The translations under genes were made by a program, and so were the position numbers. Shown here piece by piece: positions 35,332-48,901 of a DNA stretch of 64,000 nucleotides (its first letter is position 1; every line of letters begins with the position of its first letter). A model generated the notes under the pieces. It was given only the letters and a program-made list of their open reading frames with translations, was not told the DNA's origin and did no database searches. Location: NCBI GenBank assembly GCA_011634665.1, contig WAEK01000011.1, forward strand, positions 1,234,501-1,298,500, read 5' to 3'. The stretch is from Mortierella sp. BCC40632. Its lineage: Eukaryota > Mortierellomycota > Mortierellomycetes > Mortierellales > Mortierellaceae.

Positions 35332-36373
35332 AAGAGCAAGAGCAAGAGGAGAAAGGAGGAAGAGAGGAAAGGAAAGGGAGATATGCAGGATTCATTCATC
35401 CCATGCATACCACTCCCACTATCATCAGATATTCCACACCCTTGTTTACCGTTTGCTCTCCTACGATTTTCATTTTTGGCATTTATTCGCATATCGCAAG
35501 TAAAAAAGAAACTCCTTGGTCGGCTATTGACCCCAGTAATCGGAGGTGGAGCCCTCCATCAAGAAGCTCTTTATTTTTTATTTTATTTTATTTTATTCCT
35601 TTGCGAGCATGAATGACCTGAGCATCTATTTCCCTCACCTGATGATATGCCAGGGGAGAAGGGCTTCTCGACCAAACAAAGAGACGAATAAGCACCCCTC
35701 CTGCAATATTATCCGGAAAGATTTCTGTGGAGCTGGTACTCGTTTATTTTCTCACTGTGTATCTCTGTCCTTGATGGGTGTACAACGCCCATGTGTCCGG
35801 GACTTTGTTACGCACAGTTTGTGATGTGTGTTTTTTTTTGTTGTTGTTGCTGTTGCTTGTTTGATCCTCTCTCTTACCTTTCTCCTCTCTTTTTTTATTT
35901 CTGTGTTCTAGTGATACAGCTCACACGCCATTGGTGCTCATGTACAGACGTTGTTGTCGTCCTAAAGTGGTTGGGATTATCGTGCATTAACCAGCAACTA
36001 TAGTTTTTGCGATCCTCCCTATTCTCTATCTCTGTCTCTATCTTTGTCTCTGTCTCTCCTTCTCTTTCTTTTCTCTCTCTCTCTCTCCCTCTCTGTCGAC
36101 CAGTTAGCTAACTCTTTTATGGATTGGACCTGAGAACTTGATCACAGCCAAATCGCTTGTCCGACAAAGGAGGGGACCCTGTTCGAAACAAATGAGTACG
36201 AGTGTTGTAACAAACTCGATCCTGCTCATTCTCTCTCTCTCTCTCCCCCAGCAAAATCGCCTTGGCATTCCTGCACAGTGAATTCGTCGCGCAGACGCAC
36301 ATCTTTTCTTTTTTTTTTTTTTTTTTTTTTTTCCTACTCTCCCTCCTTCCCCCTCTTTCTCTGTCTGTCTCTG

Positions 36374-36409
<36 letters not shown>

Positions 36410-38051
36410 CTTCCCTAAACCTAAAGAGACTAGAGACGTTTAATCCAAGTCGCAGTATCAGGAACGAGAACCCTGTGGATTGTGCGACATGCGATCGCTG
36501 AGAGCCTTGATGATGGACCGGGGGAGGATGGGCGCCGAAGGAACGTTCCTTCTCTGATAACCTACTATAGCTCCACAAGCTATGCGTCTTTGTGTGTGTA
36601 CAGTTGAAGGAGGAAGGTAGGAAAGGCAAAGGAGGACCTCGACCACCAAAGGCCAATAAAACAGACATGCATCGCAGCGCTTTCGGTGGTACTCTTTCGT
36701 TTGTTCGTACGCCTGGAGGATGTAGGAGAAAGACAAACAAGGTACACTCCTTTGCTGACTCAGGAGAGACAACTGGTATATGGTAGTGACGGTTATTCTG
36801 CGTGCCTCGGCCCCGTGTCCCTGGATAGGGGCGGGCTTGCAAAGGGATGTTGGGCGAGGCCGGATGAAGACTAGGCTTGGACGAACAAGAGCGAAAGTGT
36901 AAGGAAGAAAGGACGAGACAGCCACGGGTGAGGAAGCAACTCGGGAGGGCTCAGCAGGAGCACAGGGGGAGGGGGGACGCCCAAAGCGTGAGTGGTGCTC
37001 GTGGAGTTAAATGATGTTTATTGTCTCTGCCCCGGTCGGTTGGAGTTGGCATTACAATCGATTAGAAGCAACAGAAAGAGGCGGGTGGGCTTGGGCGGAT
37101 GAGGGTGAGAGCAGGAGGGATATAATATAACACATTGAGTGCATCAGGTCGCAGCAACAGTTTAGAGAGAGAGAGAGAGAGATAGAGATGCACAATGGAG
37201 CTGCGGATCGAGGGGTGTGGTGTATGTGCGAGTGTATGTGTATGTGTTTGTACACTGACCATGGTGGTCTAAGGATGAAATGGACGGCTCTAGCACGACC
37301 TAATTCTAATTCGAGTGATCTCTGCGGGCGCAAGGGCGCGCTTTCTTGAGTTCATTTCAGTGTCCGAGGCTCAGCTTAGGAAAAAAAAAAAAAAAAGCTA
37401 CTGGCTGCTGGTTCCGCATGATAAAAAGACAAAAAGACAGGGCCTGACCTGACCTGACCTGACCTGAACAGAGCAGAACAGAGCAGAGCCGACCTGACCG
37501 ACTTTATTTCCTGACCGTTTCGTTTCTGAACGGACCTTTTTTTTTTTTTCTCTCTCTCTCCCTTTCTCTCTCTCTCTTTCTTTTTTCTTTGCCATTGGAT
37601 CATCTCTTCGGTCACATCGCATCCATCTTTCTATTTCATCTGTCCACGCTGCATCCCATTGCTCCTTTTCTGCCCACTCGGCTTCTGTTCCAACTTCAGT
37701 CTCTTTGTTCTCTTTCTCTCATACTGCCATCTGAGTGCCTTGGCCCCAGCTCCACTGACTCCATTGCCTGTCCTACCTCATCCCCGCCTCGGCATCAACA
37801 AGCTTCATCCGCCAGCCCCCATCCACCACACTCCACGCGCCATCTCTTCTGCCGCTCTGCGAGCACATCCTCTTGATCGCCTGAGCTAGTCGTGGTCTCT
37901 GGCCATCCAGCATCCAGCTCGCTGCATCTCTTCTCTCTCTCCTTCTCTCGACCGGGCATTATTCCGCTGCATCCTCGCATCGCTTGCTGCCTGCCCGCTC
38001 GCTTCTGCTCTCTCTGCATTTGTTGCACCTCTTCTGTTGACTCTCAAAACC
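35234..38051. other. Intergenic: 3' A40 tract, CT-rich promoter of the next gene
   Basis: An A40 tract at ~35288-35327 lies ~55 bp after the stop. CT microsatellite-like stretches at 36060-36090 and 36370-36410 and a T26 run at ~36307-36332. A cluster of acctg pentamers at 37445-37466 is followed by gaacagagca repeats. A strong pyrimidine-rich leader (37540-38030) precedes the nucleotidyltransferase start. The 241-codon minus-strand reading at 36117-36842 is low complexity and not accepted. Confidence 0.5.
37444..37500. repeat. Short tandem repeats: (CCTGA)n then (GAACAGAGCA)n
   Basis: Four to five cctga pentamers followed by two gaacagagca-like decamers and another gacctgacc. Confidence 0.85.
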
Positions 38052-41000
38052 ATGTCGCCTGTCCACTCTGGAGCCAACAAAGAAAATAAAGCCCTTCTCC
38101 CCTCGCTGTCGACAACAGAGACAGCTTCGCCAATGGATTGGATCAGAAAGTCAGGGCCTCCCCAGCAACGCCAGAAGTTGCGACTGAAGGACATGGCCAA
38201 GGTCAAGAGCAAGTCCAAAGACTCTAGCCATGTCGGCCTCTGTTGGTCTGCCCATGATATCTCGCACTCTCCTGCAGTCCTTGCCGCTGACCCTGTGATT
38301 GCTGTCGCCACCATCGTTTCCGACTCGGCCTCGCTGTCCACACAGCCGCTGCCACCCATGCATCGCCCTGACTCTCCCACGAGTCTTGAGGACTCACAGT
38401 CAGACAGCAGCGGTGATTCTGTAGACCTGTCTGAATCCATCCAACCTGAGTGTCATCCCGCTCATGTCTCTCTTAGTCCTGCCATGGTGTTGACCAGCGT
38501 TTCTACTGTTGTGGGGCATGTCGCTGTTCAACCAGAGACTGCAACCGCCAAGTGCGGCCAGTGTGGCAAATGCAAAATGGTCAACGGAAGCAATACCGCC
38601 ACGCCCGCCCCAACAACAGGTATGCGGACCGCTCGTACCCAAATGGCAACCCCTCCACTCTCACCCCAGCGAACTCAGTTTAGTCAATCAACACGAACAC
38701 CACCACCGCCACCACCACGAGAACCGGCAGCACCACATGAAGAATCACAGTCTTCATCACCGTCAGGGACTGCTGGACCAGACCTTGCTGCGAGCTCTAT
38801 CTCTAATGGCTCTTCAATAGCCACTACGGTTCATTCCACTGCTGATGCAGCAGTCGCCACTGCTGTTACCCCGACCGGCGCTCGGAATAACTACAATAAG
38901 GGTGAAATCGCATCATTGGATCTATCACCCGAAGAGAAGAGATGCTGCAGCAACAATGCATCCGAAGAACCAGTGGTAGAAGGTATCCCATCCCGACAGA
39001 CTGACCATCATTGTGTGGTCTCGATATCTCCCTTGCCGCTCTCACAGACCCATGTCGCTGTACCTACTGCATCATCATCTGTAGAACAGGCAGTGCTCAT
39101 GCCGCTGACGCCGCCAATGAAGCCAACGTCTGCTGAGCCTACATTGGCTCACCCCAAGAACTCTCGGTCGCCTAAAAAGACGCCGCCGTCGTCAACGACC
39201 TTTCTAGCCAATTCTGCATGGTCGACCTTGTTGCCTGGTGTGGCTCCAATGCGACCGGCAAGTCCAGTTTCGACAACAACAAACCCGTCCACTGCGACTG
39301 CGCCCGCAGTCACGACAATATCCTCGACTCGACCTTCGGCCCCACATCGATCGACTCAGGGGGGCCGAGGAGGAAATCGGGCCCGTATTTCGCCAGAGCA
39401 ACGGCTGCACGAGTTTTTGCCAATTGTGCTTCCTCCTGAACAGGAAATGCGATTGACAATGGAAATGACAGAGCTCTTTGAGGTAAGTGCTGCTGTGTAT
39501 CCTTTTTGTCTGCCCCTGGTGGTCTGAGGTCTGAGAAAAAAAAAAGTATGGGCGAGAGAATGTACACTCGGACACTGTCTTTGGAGATGCATGCCAATGC
39601 ACGACGACCTGTGCTACAGTTCGTTTTTTTTTTTTGTGTTTTGTTGGTGTTGTTGGCGTTGGTGTTGCATGGACATTGGAGGAGGATGAAGGATATAGAC
39701 CTATCCGGCCGACGGAAACGCCACGCCCTATTCCAACGCACTCGACACGAGAGCCTTCCTCCACGTGTGGAGAGCGGCTCTGTCAGCCTCTCTTTCTCTT
39801 TCCACGAATGGTGCCTTTCGCTCTCGAATGAGAGGAACGAGATTCCTTTCGCACACACCTCTCCTCCCCCTCCCCCCTTTTTTTCCAACTTATTGTCAGG
39901 ACATTAACATTGTCATTAGTTGGAACTCAAGGACTAACCATGCCTTCTTTACTCTCACTTCACTCCCATCTTCTACACGTTTTTTTTTTTTTTTTTTTTT
40001 TTTTTTGCTACCACTTTTCTTTCAAAAACTTGGGGAATGATACGTGTAGAGTGTTCTTCCGACAGAAGAGAGTCATGGCCGTCGGTTAAGACTCATCCAG
40101 AAGATCGAACACATTCTGGAAAAAGAATGGCCAGGCCGGGATATCCAGGCAAAGCCTTTCGGGTAGGGCCACCACACGCCATCTTCTCTATTATGCTACC
40201 CTATTCTCAATTTTCCATCAATGCATTTGTAAAATTGTCGACCGAGGAATAGAAGAGAAGGAGAGGAGTAGGAAAAGGAATGAAGAGCGTGGGCAAGGTG
40301 CCCTGTCCCCCCTCCTTCTCGGACCAATGTCCAATCGGAGAAATATCGTTCGCTTGTTTACTGACAATGCTCCTTTGTTATTGTCCTTCATCACCCTCTC
40401 TCCATCTATTCTGACTAAATGCTTACGCCGCTTTCGCTAATTGACCCTCTCCAGATCAACGGTCAATGACCTCGGGACAAGGTCAAGCGATGTCGATATC
40501 TGCATCTCTACGACATGGTCAGGACTGACTGGCGTGCAGATGTTGGCTGATGCGTTCCTGAAGCATGGAATGCAAAAAGTCTTCTGCGTACCCCAGGCCA
40601 AGGTCCCTATTGTCAAGTTCTGGGATCCTGAGCTGTAAGGTTTCCTTTTTTTAACACGATGTTTATTTGGACTCGGAAGAAGGTTTTCTTGGACACTTTA
40701 TTCACTCTCGACCCTCCGATTGTTGTTTTGCTCTCTAATTCTCCTGTTTCCTTCCCTCACCCCCTCCTTCTCTGCCTTTAGACATCTGTCTTGTGATTTA
40801 AATATCAATACACGGCTTGGTCTTATCAACACTCGGCTAGTCAAGACCTATGTTGGAATCGATTCTCGAGTACGGCCATTTGCGATGGTGATCAAGCACT
40901 GGGCCCGGAAACGAGTCCTCAACGACGCTGGTAGAGATACAGTCCCTTTACACCTCCATGACGCGCTCAGAGAGTACCTACCTTTTCCATTACTCGCAGC

Positions 41001-43564
41001 CCAGGCTTCAAGATACTGATAATCCCCCATCCCTCTCTTTGTCTATGAACCCTATCTAGCCAATGGCGGTACGATATCAACATACACATGGATTAGCATT
41101 GCACTTAACTTTTTACAGATGCGTTCGCCACCAATTTTGCCTTCACTACATGACATGGAGCATATCTTGGCGGATGACAACGAGGTCATCAATGGCAACA
41201 ATACCTCTTTCTGTGAAGACTTGAGCCGGCTAGAGGGATTCGGGCTTGCTAACAAGGAGACCCTTGGTGGGCTGCTGTATGCCTTTTTCCGAAGGTAAGT
41301 CATTTCTTATAGTACTCACGGAATCAAGACAAATAGAGTCCTCGAGTCTTCGATATTGACCAAAGACACTCTGCTCTACTAGATATGCGGTCGAATTTGA
41401 TTATGACAATCAAGTAGTCTCATTGCGCCATGGAGGCTATTTGACCAAAGAGTCCAAAGGCTGGAATATACCTGGAAAACACTACCGACTTCTCTGTGTG
41501 GAGGAACCAATCGATACAAGCCGCAACTTGGGCAATTCTCTGGATTTGGCCAGCTGCAAAGGATTGAAGCTCGAGTTTAGGAGGGCGCTGGATATCCTCT
41601 ATCATAGAGGCAACTTGGACCAGTGTTGTGAACAATGGGTCTTCCCTCCCTGTTATTATCATAATAACCAAGGCCACTATGGCCACCAGCTTTCAGGGAA
41701 GAATATGGCTAACGGTGGGAATGGACAGGGTCAGCACGGAATGAACACCTACGGTGCCGGTGGTCAGTACTATAGTCACCGTGGTCATTATAATACCAAT
41801 GGAACAGGACGACGATATGCTACCAACTACCGATCCCCTGTATACCGATATGAAGATGGAGACGACTACGATGATGACGATGATGGTGATGAGTATGTCC
41901 TCGAAAACCACAACGGCCAAGGCAGCCAAGTTGGAGAGGAGGACGAAATTGCTGGCAATGCAGATGATGAGCAGGATCGTGAGGCGACTCGTCGCAAAAT
42001 GGCGGCGAACAGACACGGCTCCCATATTGGCCATGGAAACAACTCGAACGCCTCTACTCAAGAACAGAAAAAAGCGAGAACTACCCGATCGGGATCTTTC
42101 CAAAACGAGGGATTGTCATCGTCCAGGGCGTCGTCTTCGGCCATGTCGAACCAAGGCACAGCTGGACATGGAAGCCAAAACGGAACTCGTCGACGGGGAT
42201 CAGGTTTCTCAAATCATTCGTCCAAGTCTGAAAAGACAGCAATGATGTCGAACGGACTATCGACGACATCATCCTCAACTTTCTCCAATTCAATGACAGC
42301 ACCTCGTAAATCTAGGAGTCACTCGATTTGTGGAGAAAACGGACAAGCTCTTCAATCCACATTAAGATCCAACGGCAAAGGAGGAGCGATACAAGCTATG
42401 GTCCCAGTGCCTATGCTGGGCAATGGCACTGCGGGCATGACCTCTGATCTGTATCTCCGAGGGGATGCCTCCATTGCCGAATCTGAAGTTGGCCAGAGCA
42501 TGAATGGGACAGGACTTAGAACGACATCACGAAGTCGTTCTCGGCCCGATGGAAACCAGATGTATGGTCATGGTCATGGTCATGGTTCTGGATTTAGTCA
42601 TGGACATGGAGTTGTTTCGGCTGGTCCTCCTCTTGCATATCACGATGGACAATTAAAGATGGTCTTTGGAACCGGGCCTCTGATGCTGCCAAACGGGATG
42701 GCACACCTTCAACAACATCAATCGAACGGGCGGTCAGGAAACCGCCCATCCAAATCCCCAGTCTCATCGCGATCGACCTCTTCCTCGGAGACAAATGCTA
42801 GTGGACAGAGACGATCCAAATCATGCAGTGGAATGGAGAACAAATCGTCCTCACACTCTGGAGGACGTAGAAATTATCGGTCTGGATCCGGAAGCGCGCA
42901 AGGCGGTGATGGAGACCAAAGCAATTCAAAGACCTTTCGGGCGACAGTCGAGTTCAACCTCGCAGAGATCACATCTGCTGTTGCTGCAAGGGCTCAAGCC
43001 CAAACTCAGGCAGCTCTAGCTCAGTCTAGAGAACAATCAGGAAGGGCCAATGGTCGGTCAGGAAACGAGCAGAGTCGAAACCATACAAACCTTGGAGTTA
43101 ACGCTGGACATGGCAATAGTGGCCTCCAAGGAACGCATTCTCTGAACGATGCGTCTATGCACAGTCCTCCACGCGGATCGGGTCATGGGTTGCACTCCAA
43201 GAGGTCGTTTAATGGAGCGAGTCAGGCCAGTGAAGGAAGTAACCCTTCTCTGATGGCAACTGGGGCTAGCAATGGAGGAGAGAAAGGTCCTGATCAAGGT
43301 GCAGCTGTCAGAACCCGTCATAATGTGGCTGCTCATGATGGAGGTGATAGCCATGGTAGCCAAGGATCCAAAAGAAGGGGTGGTAACAACAAGAGAAGTA
43401 TTCTTTGGTCAACTAATTCGAACCGAGGGGATGGCCGAACTTGCCCACCTCAGCCCAATCAACAGTCATCCCTACAGCAACAACAACAACAACAGCAACA
43501 GCAGCAGCAGCAACAATCCCAACATCAACAGAAAAGAAATCGACAACAGTTGCAAGAGTCGTGA
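38052..43564 (+). CDS. Non-canonical poly(A) polymerase / terminal uridylyltransferase (Cid1-TUT family)
   Basis: Six exons: 38052-39482, 40050-40162, 40455-40634, 40782-40930, 41060-41294, 41383-43564. All junctions are GT-AG and in frame, giving 1429 aa. Residues 1-470 are S/T/P-rich and disordered. The DNA polymerase beta-like catalytic core starts ~480. FGSTVNDLG (~514-522) is the GS motif, SSDVDICI (D527, D529) the first two catalytic aspartates, LSCDLNIN (D580) the third. KHWARKR and TYTWISIALNF belong to the central domain; ETLGGLLYAFF (~691) begins the PAP-associated domain. Known members add A or U to RNA 3' ends in cytoplasm or nucleus, affecting decay and small RNAs. The ~670-residue C-terminal tail is S/N/G/H-rich (MYGHGHGHGSG) with a polyQ run near the end. 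The long first intron (567 bp) carries a T27 tract. Confidence 0.92.
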
Positions 43565-43945
43565 TCGCTGGATTTTCTTGGAGAAGGCTCAGGCCCTTTG
43601 AGGAGATTTACCGTCTATGGTCAACAAACCAAAGAAAAAGAAAAAGAAAAAGAAAATAACGTTGTCAGATGACGACCTCGGTCAGGATCCATACTGTACG
43701 CCAAAGAACAACAATATCACCATGATTACCATCCATTGTCAGGCTGGACCTCTGGATTCGTTTACCCACATACACTCTCCCCACTCTTCAGTTCTTTCTT
43801 TTCTTTCATACAGGAACCTTAACAGGGGACCTCTTCATGATTTTTTTTTTTTTTTTACAAATCTTCTCATCTTACATACAGCTGGCTAGATCCTCCTCCT
43901 CCTCTTTTTTTTTTTTTTCTTTTCTTTTGATTTTCTTTTCTTTTC

Positions 43946-43976
<31 letters not shown>

Positions 43977-45873
43977 CCCCTCTTCTCGATTGATGCTTCG
44001 CCTCATCCGATCCTTGTTTATTTGTTTATTTTTATTCTGTAATTCTATTTGTTCAATTAGTATTTGTTGGGGTGACTCAAAGGCATTATCGATTTCCAAA
44101 AAATGAATACCATGTTTTTTTTTCCCGCAATTCTCGGTCCCCGTGTCATGTAAAAAGCGTATCCTTTGTTGTCCTTTGGCACCGTAACCTCACCTCAAAC
44201 GGTAGAATAGAATCTAGATGCAACGCGTGTAATTCTCTCGCGGTTTGGGATTGTGGGAGTTTGAAGAAATTACAAGAGGGCTGTCACGACGATGAGCATT
44301 CCCCCTCCTTATTGGGCCTACTGACGTACCGGAAAGGTGCCCGAATCCACTATCTTCAAATGTGACACTTTGACCGCCTTTGGCCGAGTTATCATTTGCA
44401 TGGTGACGGTGATTCCAAAAGGGCCGTGGGAAAAGATTAGAGACCTTAGACGCCTGTTGAGTCTCTCGACTCTAATGGATTCTTGCTGTTGATAAAAATT
44501 GTTCTGAGGTCCATGGGAGATGTTACTTAGTGGACTAGATATTGACTGATCCATCTCTAAGGGTGATGGTATTCATGTAGTCATAATCGGACAGAAGCTT
44601 TTCATCAAGTCTATTTTTTGTTAGTTCAATAACAGCTGACAAAAAAAAAAAAAAAAAAAAAACTCGTTATGTACATCTTATTCATCTCTTTGTAGTGTGC
44701 TCTCCCGCTAGTCCATGGCTTTGAGTTTCTCCGCCCTTTCACACATCTTAAAGCATGACATCCTTTCGAACTCAAGGTCTCCGTTAATCACTAGCTCAAC
44801 CAAGGGTTTGACCAGACATTGGATATATCATGTAGCAATTGGAGGCGCCGTCGAGTTTTTCACCCACTCTATTTTAGCAACAGTGTCCCAACTAAAACCC
44901 TGCGAATTTTTTTTTTTTTTTTTTTTTTGTGTAATTCGGCTTTTGAACATTGGCGATGAACAGAGTTCATTTGTGGTGTCAGTGGGGGGGACAATGCACT
45001 TTTTTTAAAAAAAAAAAAAAAAAAAAAATACTGGCCCTTGCCCTAGAATAAGTTATACATTACATTTTACATCACTCCGGCCATTGTCTACCTCCCACTT
45101 TACCTTCTTGGCCACCACCTTTCTCCCATTGCAGCAGGCAGCTCAAGGTAGTGGTGGCGATTCTACTGGGACTGATGCAAATTGAGTGATAAGTATAGTT
45201 AGGCCAACAATCTTTGGGAAAGACCAAGTTTGATGCTCTGATTTTTTTTTTTTTTTTTTTTTTTTTCGTCCGCATGGAGATTCCTCTTGGGTTAGAGCTA
45301 CCTTTGTCTGAGAAAGGTTTAGAGGTGGATTAGGTCATACTGGCCAAACTATCTTACCCCATCTGTAGAATGTCGACTCCCCCCCTCTCCCCTTCATGGA
45401 AACGCCCGCGTTCATTTGAGGCATGAAGCCCAAAAAAAGGTATACAGATCGCTACCGCTCAAGTTTAGAGGAAGAGGAGAAGAAGCTCTGGAAAGAATCT
45501 GATCGAAGACATTGACTCCCAACCTTCATAGAAACTCTAATCAAAGTCAAAAAAAAAAAAAAAAAAAAAAAACTGTGCTCGTCTCCCCATACTGCTTTTT
45601 TCAAATATCTCATGTCAAAATGGAATGTCATAAAGTATAGAAAACTAACCTATTTTTTTTTCCCAGTGGTGATGAACACTATGCTACCACTAGCCTTTAC
45701 TTTACAAAAACTTAAAAAAAAAAAAAAAAAAAACGAAAATGAGGAGGCTGCGTGTGAGTATAAAAGTTTTAAAAATAAATGAACCACTGTGGCCAGTCTT
45801 TTTCTCCCTCCCCCCCCCTCTTCTCCATTTCTTTCTTTTTTTTTTCTTCTTTTTTTTCTTTTTTTTTTTTTTT
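43565..45873. other. Intergenic, convergent 3' ends, dense A/T homopolymers
   Basis: Tail-to-tail region between the nucleotidyltransferase (+) and the GCM factor (-). A ttttc pentamer array lies at ~43916-43966. Runs of A or T of 15 nt or more lie at ~43842, 44641, 44907, 45008, 45242, 45549, 45714 and 45859. No gene supported. Confidence 0.55.
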
Positions 45874-47802
45874 TTATCGACGAGCCGCCTTTTTCCCGCC
45901 TCTGGGACCGAAAGCATGGGAAGCAATCAGTATATCTGGACCGAGTCCCGGAACTGTATCTACTGTTGAGGAGGTCGCGGTAGGAGTGCCAGTAGCCGAA
46001 TCAGCTCGATGGACTGGCCCAGCTCCAAGAAGAGCATTGACGACGTTGATGTCTGAATGGCTCTGCGGAGAAGTAAGTAACGTGGAAGAGCCATTGTTAT
46101 TGTTGCTAGCAGATAAAGTGTTGGGATCATGTATATGGACATGGCCATTCTCTTTGCGTGGTCGACGTTTCCGTGGACTGGCATGACTTGCTGTTGCTCC
46201 TGAGGCGGCAAGAGCAGCCGATGGTTGTGACGGTTGTGGTGGTGGTGGTTGCTGCTGCTGCTGCTGAGGTGGTGGTGGCTGTTGACTGCTGCTGCTACTG
46301 CCATTGGCGGTGCTCCCCAAAGAACTATGGATGGTTCTAGGCTTAGCATGGTTGTGAATTCCCTGATGAATAAACTTGACTTCGCGTGAACCCTCGTCCA
46401 AAACGACCTTGAGTGTGGCTTCACATGACACATGAACTAATGGGCAGTGGTGAATCCGACAATTGCCCTTGGGTGCCATGGGACGCGCGTTCTTGTTCTT
46501 GGCGCCTTCCCGTGGTAGACGAGGTCGTTCCGTGTAGGTACAGTCAGTTTGTGGGCATTGATAAACTCCCAAGCAGGACTTGAAGTAGGAAGGTCGTGAG
46601 CCCTTAGTATTATGGCCATAAACGACCATGGCCCAACCAACCTGACGCGCTGCTCGCGTGCTGAGGCCAGTCGATCGACCCTTGCCATCTTGTCTTCCTG
46701 AAGCACCATTCGTGTCCGGGTCTACTGTGGCATACGCCTGTGTATAAGTGATGTCACCATTAGGGAACTCGGAGGTCGAGTCGTGTACGAACAGGTACGG
46801 GGACGAGGCACCCATTGCCTGGAGTTTTGCCAACGTGTCACCCCCTGTTCCTGTGATCGTGGTTGAAGTGATGGTTGTTGCGGCAGTTGGGGTGGTATTG
46901 GTGGCTACTGCCGAGGAGGAGACCCCTGTGTTTGATCCTGTTCCATTCAAGACGGCACTGTTGCTGTTGCTGCTGTTGCTGTTGCTGCTGCTGCTGCTGT
47001 TGTTGTTGCTATTGTTGTTGATGCTGTTGTTGCTGTTGTTGGCGCCAGTTCTTCGAGCTAGTGAACTAGACGGTCTTTTTTTTTTTACGGTACCACACAG
47101 AGGAAGGAAAGAAAAGAAAAAAAGAAAAGGAGGTCAGACACGCTGCTCTCGGAGGCAAACATGCTCTATCTGGTGTGGTTTAAAAATGACAAAAAAAAAG
47201 AGAGATAAAGAGAGAGAAAAGAAAGAGACTGACGGGAAAGGCTCAAAGGTATTAAGCGAGTCCTCGTGTACGTCGTCGTTGTCGTCGTCGTCGTCCTCGT
47301 CGTCTAGGCTCTCTGCGGTCGCCTGGTCAGCTCGCGACGGTTGGTGGCTTTCCTCGCGGCGCCGCTTTCCTAGAGTCCCTGTGGTATGGTTGGTCAAGGA
47401 GACGCCTGGATGGGAGGGCAGTGCCGCTGTCGCCACTCCTGCAGGCGCAGAGCCTGAACCAGCACTGATACTTGGCCACAGTGCACTGCCATTGGCATAT
47501 GCTGTTGAGGAGGTGCGGGCAGTGCTGTCGTCCAAAGCTAAGAGTCGGTCGATCAAGTCCTGGTCAACGCGAGGACGAGTGGTGGCCTGGAGGGCAGTGC
47601 TACAGAGATGGATCAGAAATGACTGGAAAGCGCGTTGTTGTTGCTCGTCGGCGTCAGCTCTACCCAGACGATGTGCAGCCAAGTGGTGAGCTCCATTCAG
47701 GGCCAGGATCTGGCTGATGAGATGAGGATCGACCTGAGGCTGGGCAGTGGCCTTGAGGGCTGCACTGCAGAGATGGACGATGAAGGACTGGAGTTCGGAC
47801 AT
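45874..47802 (-). CDS. GCM (WRKY-GCM1 superfamily)-type zinc-finger transcription factor
   Basis: Proposed exons 47234-47802 and 45874-47065. Donor GTCAGT and acceptor TCTAG (168-bp intron) join in frame to give 586 aa; the donor is non-consensus, so this junction is the least certain part. The N terminus has two related helical segments (MSELQSFIVHLCSAAL and FQSFLIHLCSTAL), a KRRREE nuclear-localisation-like patch and a D/E-rich run. After an N/S-rich stretch (~190-228) comes the zinc domain at ~354-430: SCLGVYQCPQTDC, GNCRIHHCPLVHVSCEA, and VKFIHQGIHNH, the C/H pattern of fungal GCM-like proteins. Q/P-rich and KRRPRKE basic segments follow. Known relatives bind DNA as regulators; targets are unknown. 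It is divergent to the DUF1279 gene. Confidence 0.82.
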
Positions 47803-47986
47803 TGCGACAATATTGCGTGTGTCCGTGGTAGGAGAGTGGGTGTGTCCGATGGTGTGTCCAAATGGAAATGGTGTGTTCGGTACTCTCCCAACCAAAGGAG
47901 TCACGCAAAAGCAGCAGTGGAGAGGGTGGGTGGATTGTTGTTGTTAGGGTTAGGTTGGTTGGGTGGGGTGAAAAGTTAGAGAGAGA

Positions 47987-48049
<63 letters not shown>

Positions 48050-48901
48050 AGAGAGAGAGAGAGAGAGAGAAAAGAGAGAGAAAGAGTCGTAGGGTTTGGC
48101 CCGTGGGGAAAATAATAGGTGCGTCGCACATTTATTTTTGGGTTCTCTCCTCTCTCCTCAATCTCGCTCGCTCGCTCTCTCTCTCCCCCAGCGAGCCACA
48201 ACACATCCCATCGGAGCTACCCCACTCCACCCATCCCATCCCATCCTATCCCATCCCATCTAAAATAACCCCCAGGTTGCCAGTCAGCGATTCAGAGGGA
48301 GCATGGGCTCCTCCTCCTCCTCCTCCTCCTTCTCCTCCTCCTCCTCCTCCTCCCCTCTGAGCCATGCAGGATTTCTTGCTCCAACTCTATGAGTATCCCT
48401 GACAGGTATACTCTCTAAAGTCTTGCATCATATGCGAAACTGCTCCTCCAAGGAGACTCAGCTGTCCAGCATCGACCGGCGGTGTTGATGGGTGCACAGA
48501 GACCACTAGACTACCACAGGAGAGGTCGCAGGCTGGGGCCGGAGCAGCCAGAGCCGAACAGACACGCTTTTGCAGCGCAGACTCGTCGTCTGTCTTTGGT
48601 CGCTCTTCAGAGCAAAGCCGAAAGGGCCGACAGGGAACTCACCCGAAGAAACGAACGAGGCGGTCGACAATCTCGGGAATCGTATTATTTCCAAATCGGG
48701 TCAGTCAAGGGGTCGCGAGTGAGTGAGAGTGAGCTGTCCTTCGATCGAATAAAGACCGGCGGATCAGGGATGTAATCCGATTCAAATCACTTTTTTCACC
48801 ATCTTGTTCATCTTTCCCTTTTGCTCTGCGCTTCTCGATCCATCCTCCCACCCGCCTGCCCAGGTACCCCCAGACCCGACCCACAAGCAATCCCATCAAA
48901 C
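47803..48901. promoter_or_regulatory. Divergent promoter region between GCM factor and DUF1279 gene
   Basis: About 1.1 kb between two divergent starts. A (GA)n tract lies at ~47980-48090 in an A/G-rich setting, close to the GCM-gene side; cccat/ccatc pentamers at ~48222-48262; and a ctc triplet run at ~48310-48356. No clear TATA box was identified. Confidence 0.5.

Noticed and set aside
36117..36842. 241-codon minus-strand ORF
   Set aside because: Contains R/E repeats from a CT microsatellite and polyK from a T run. No motif, no splice partner.
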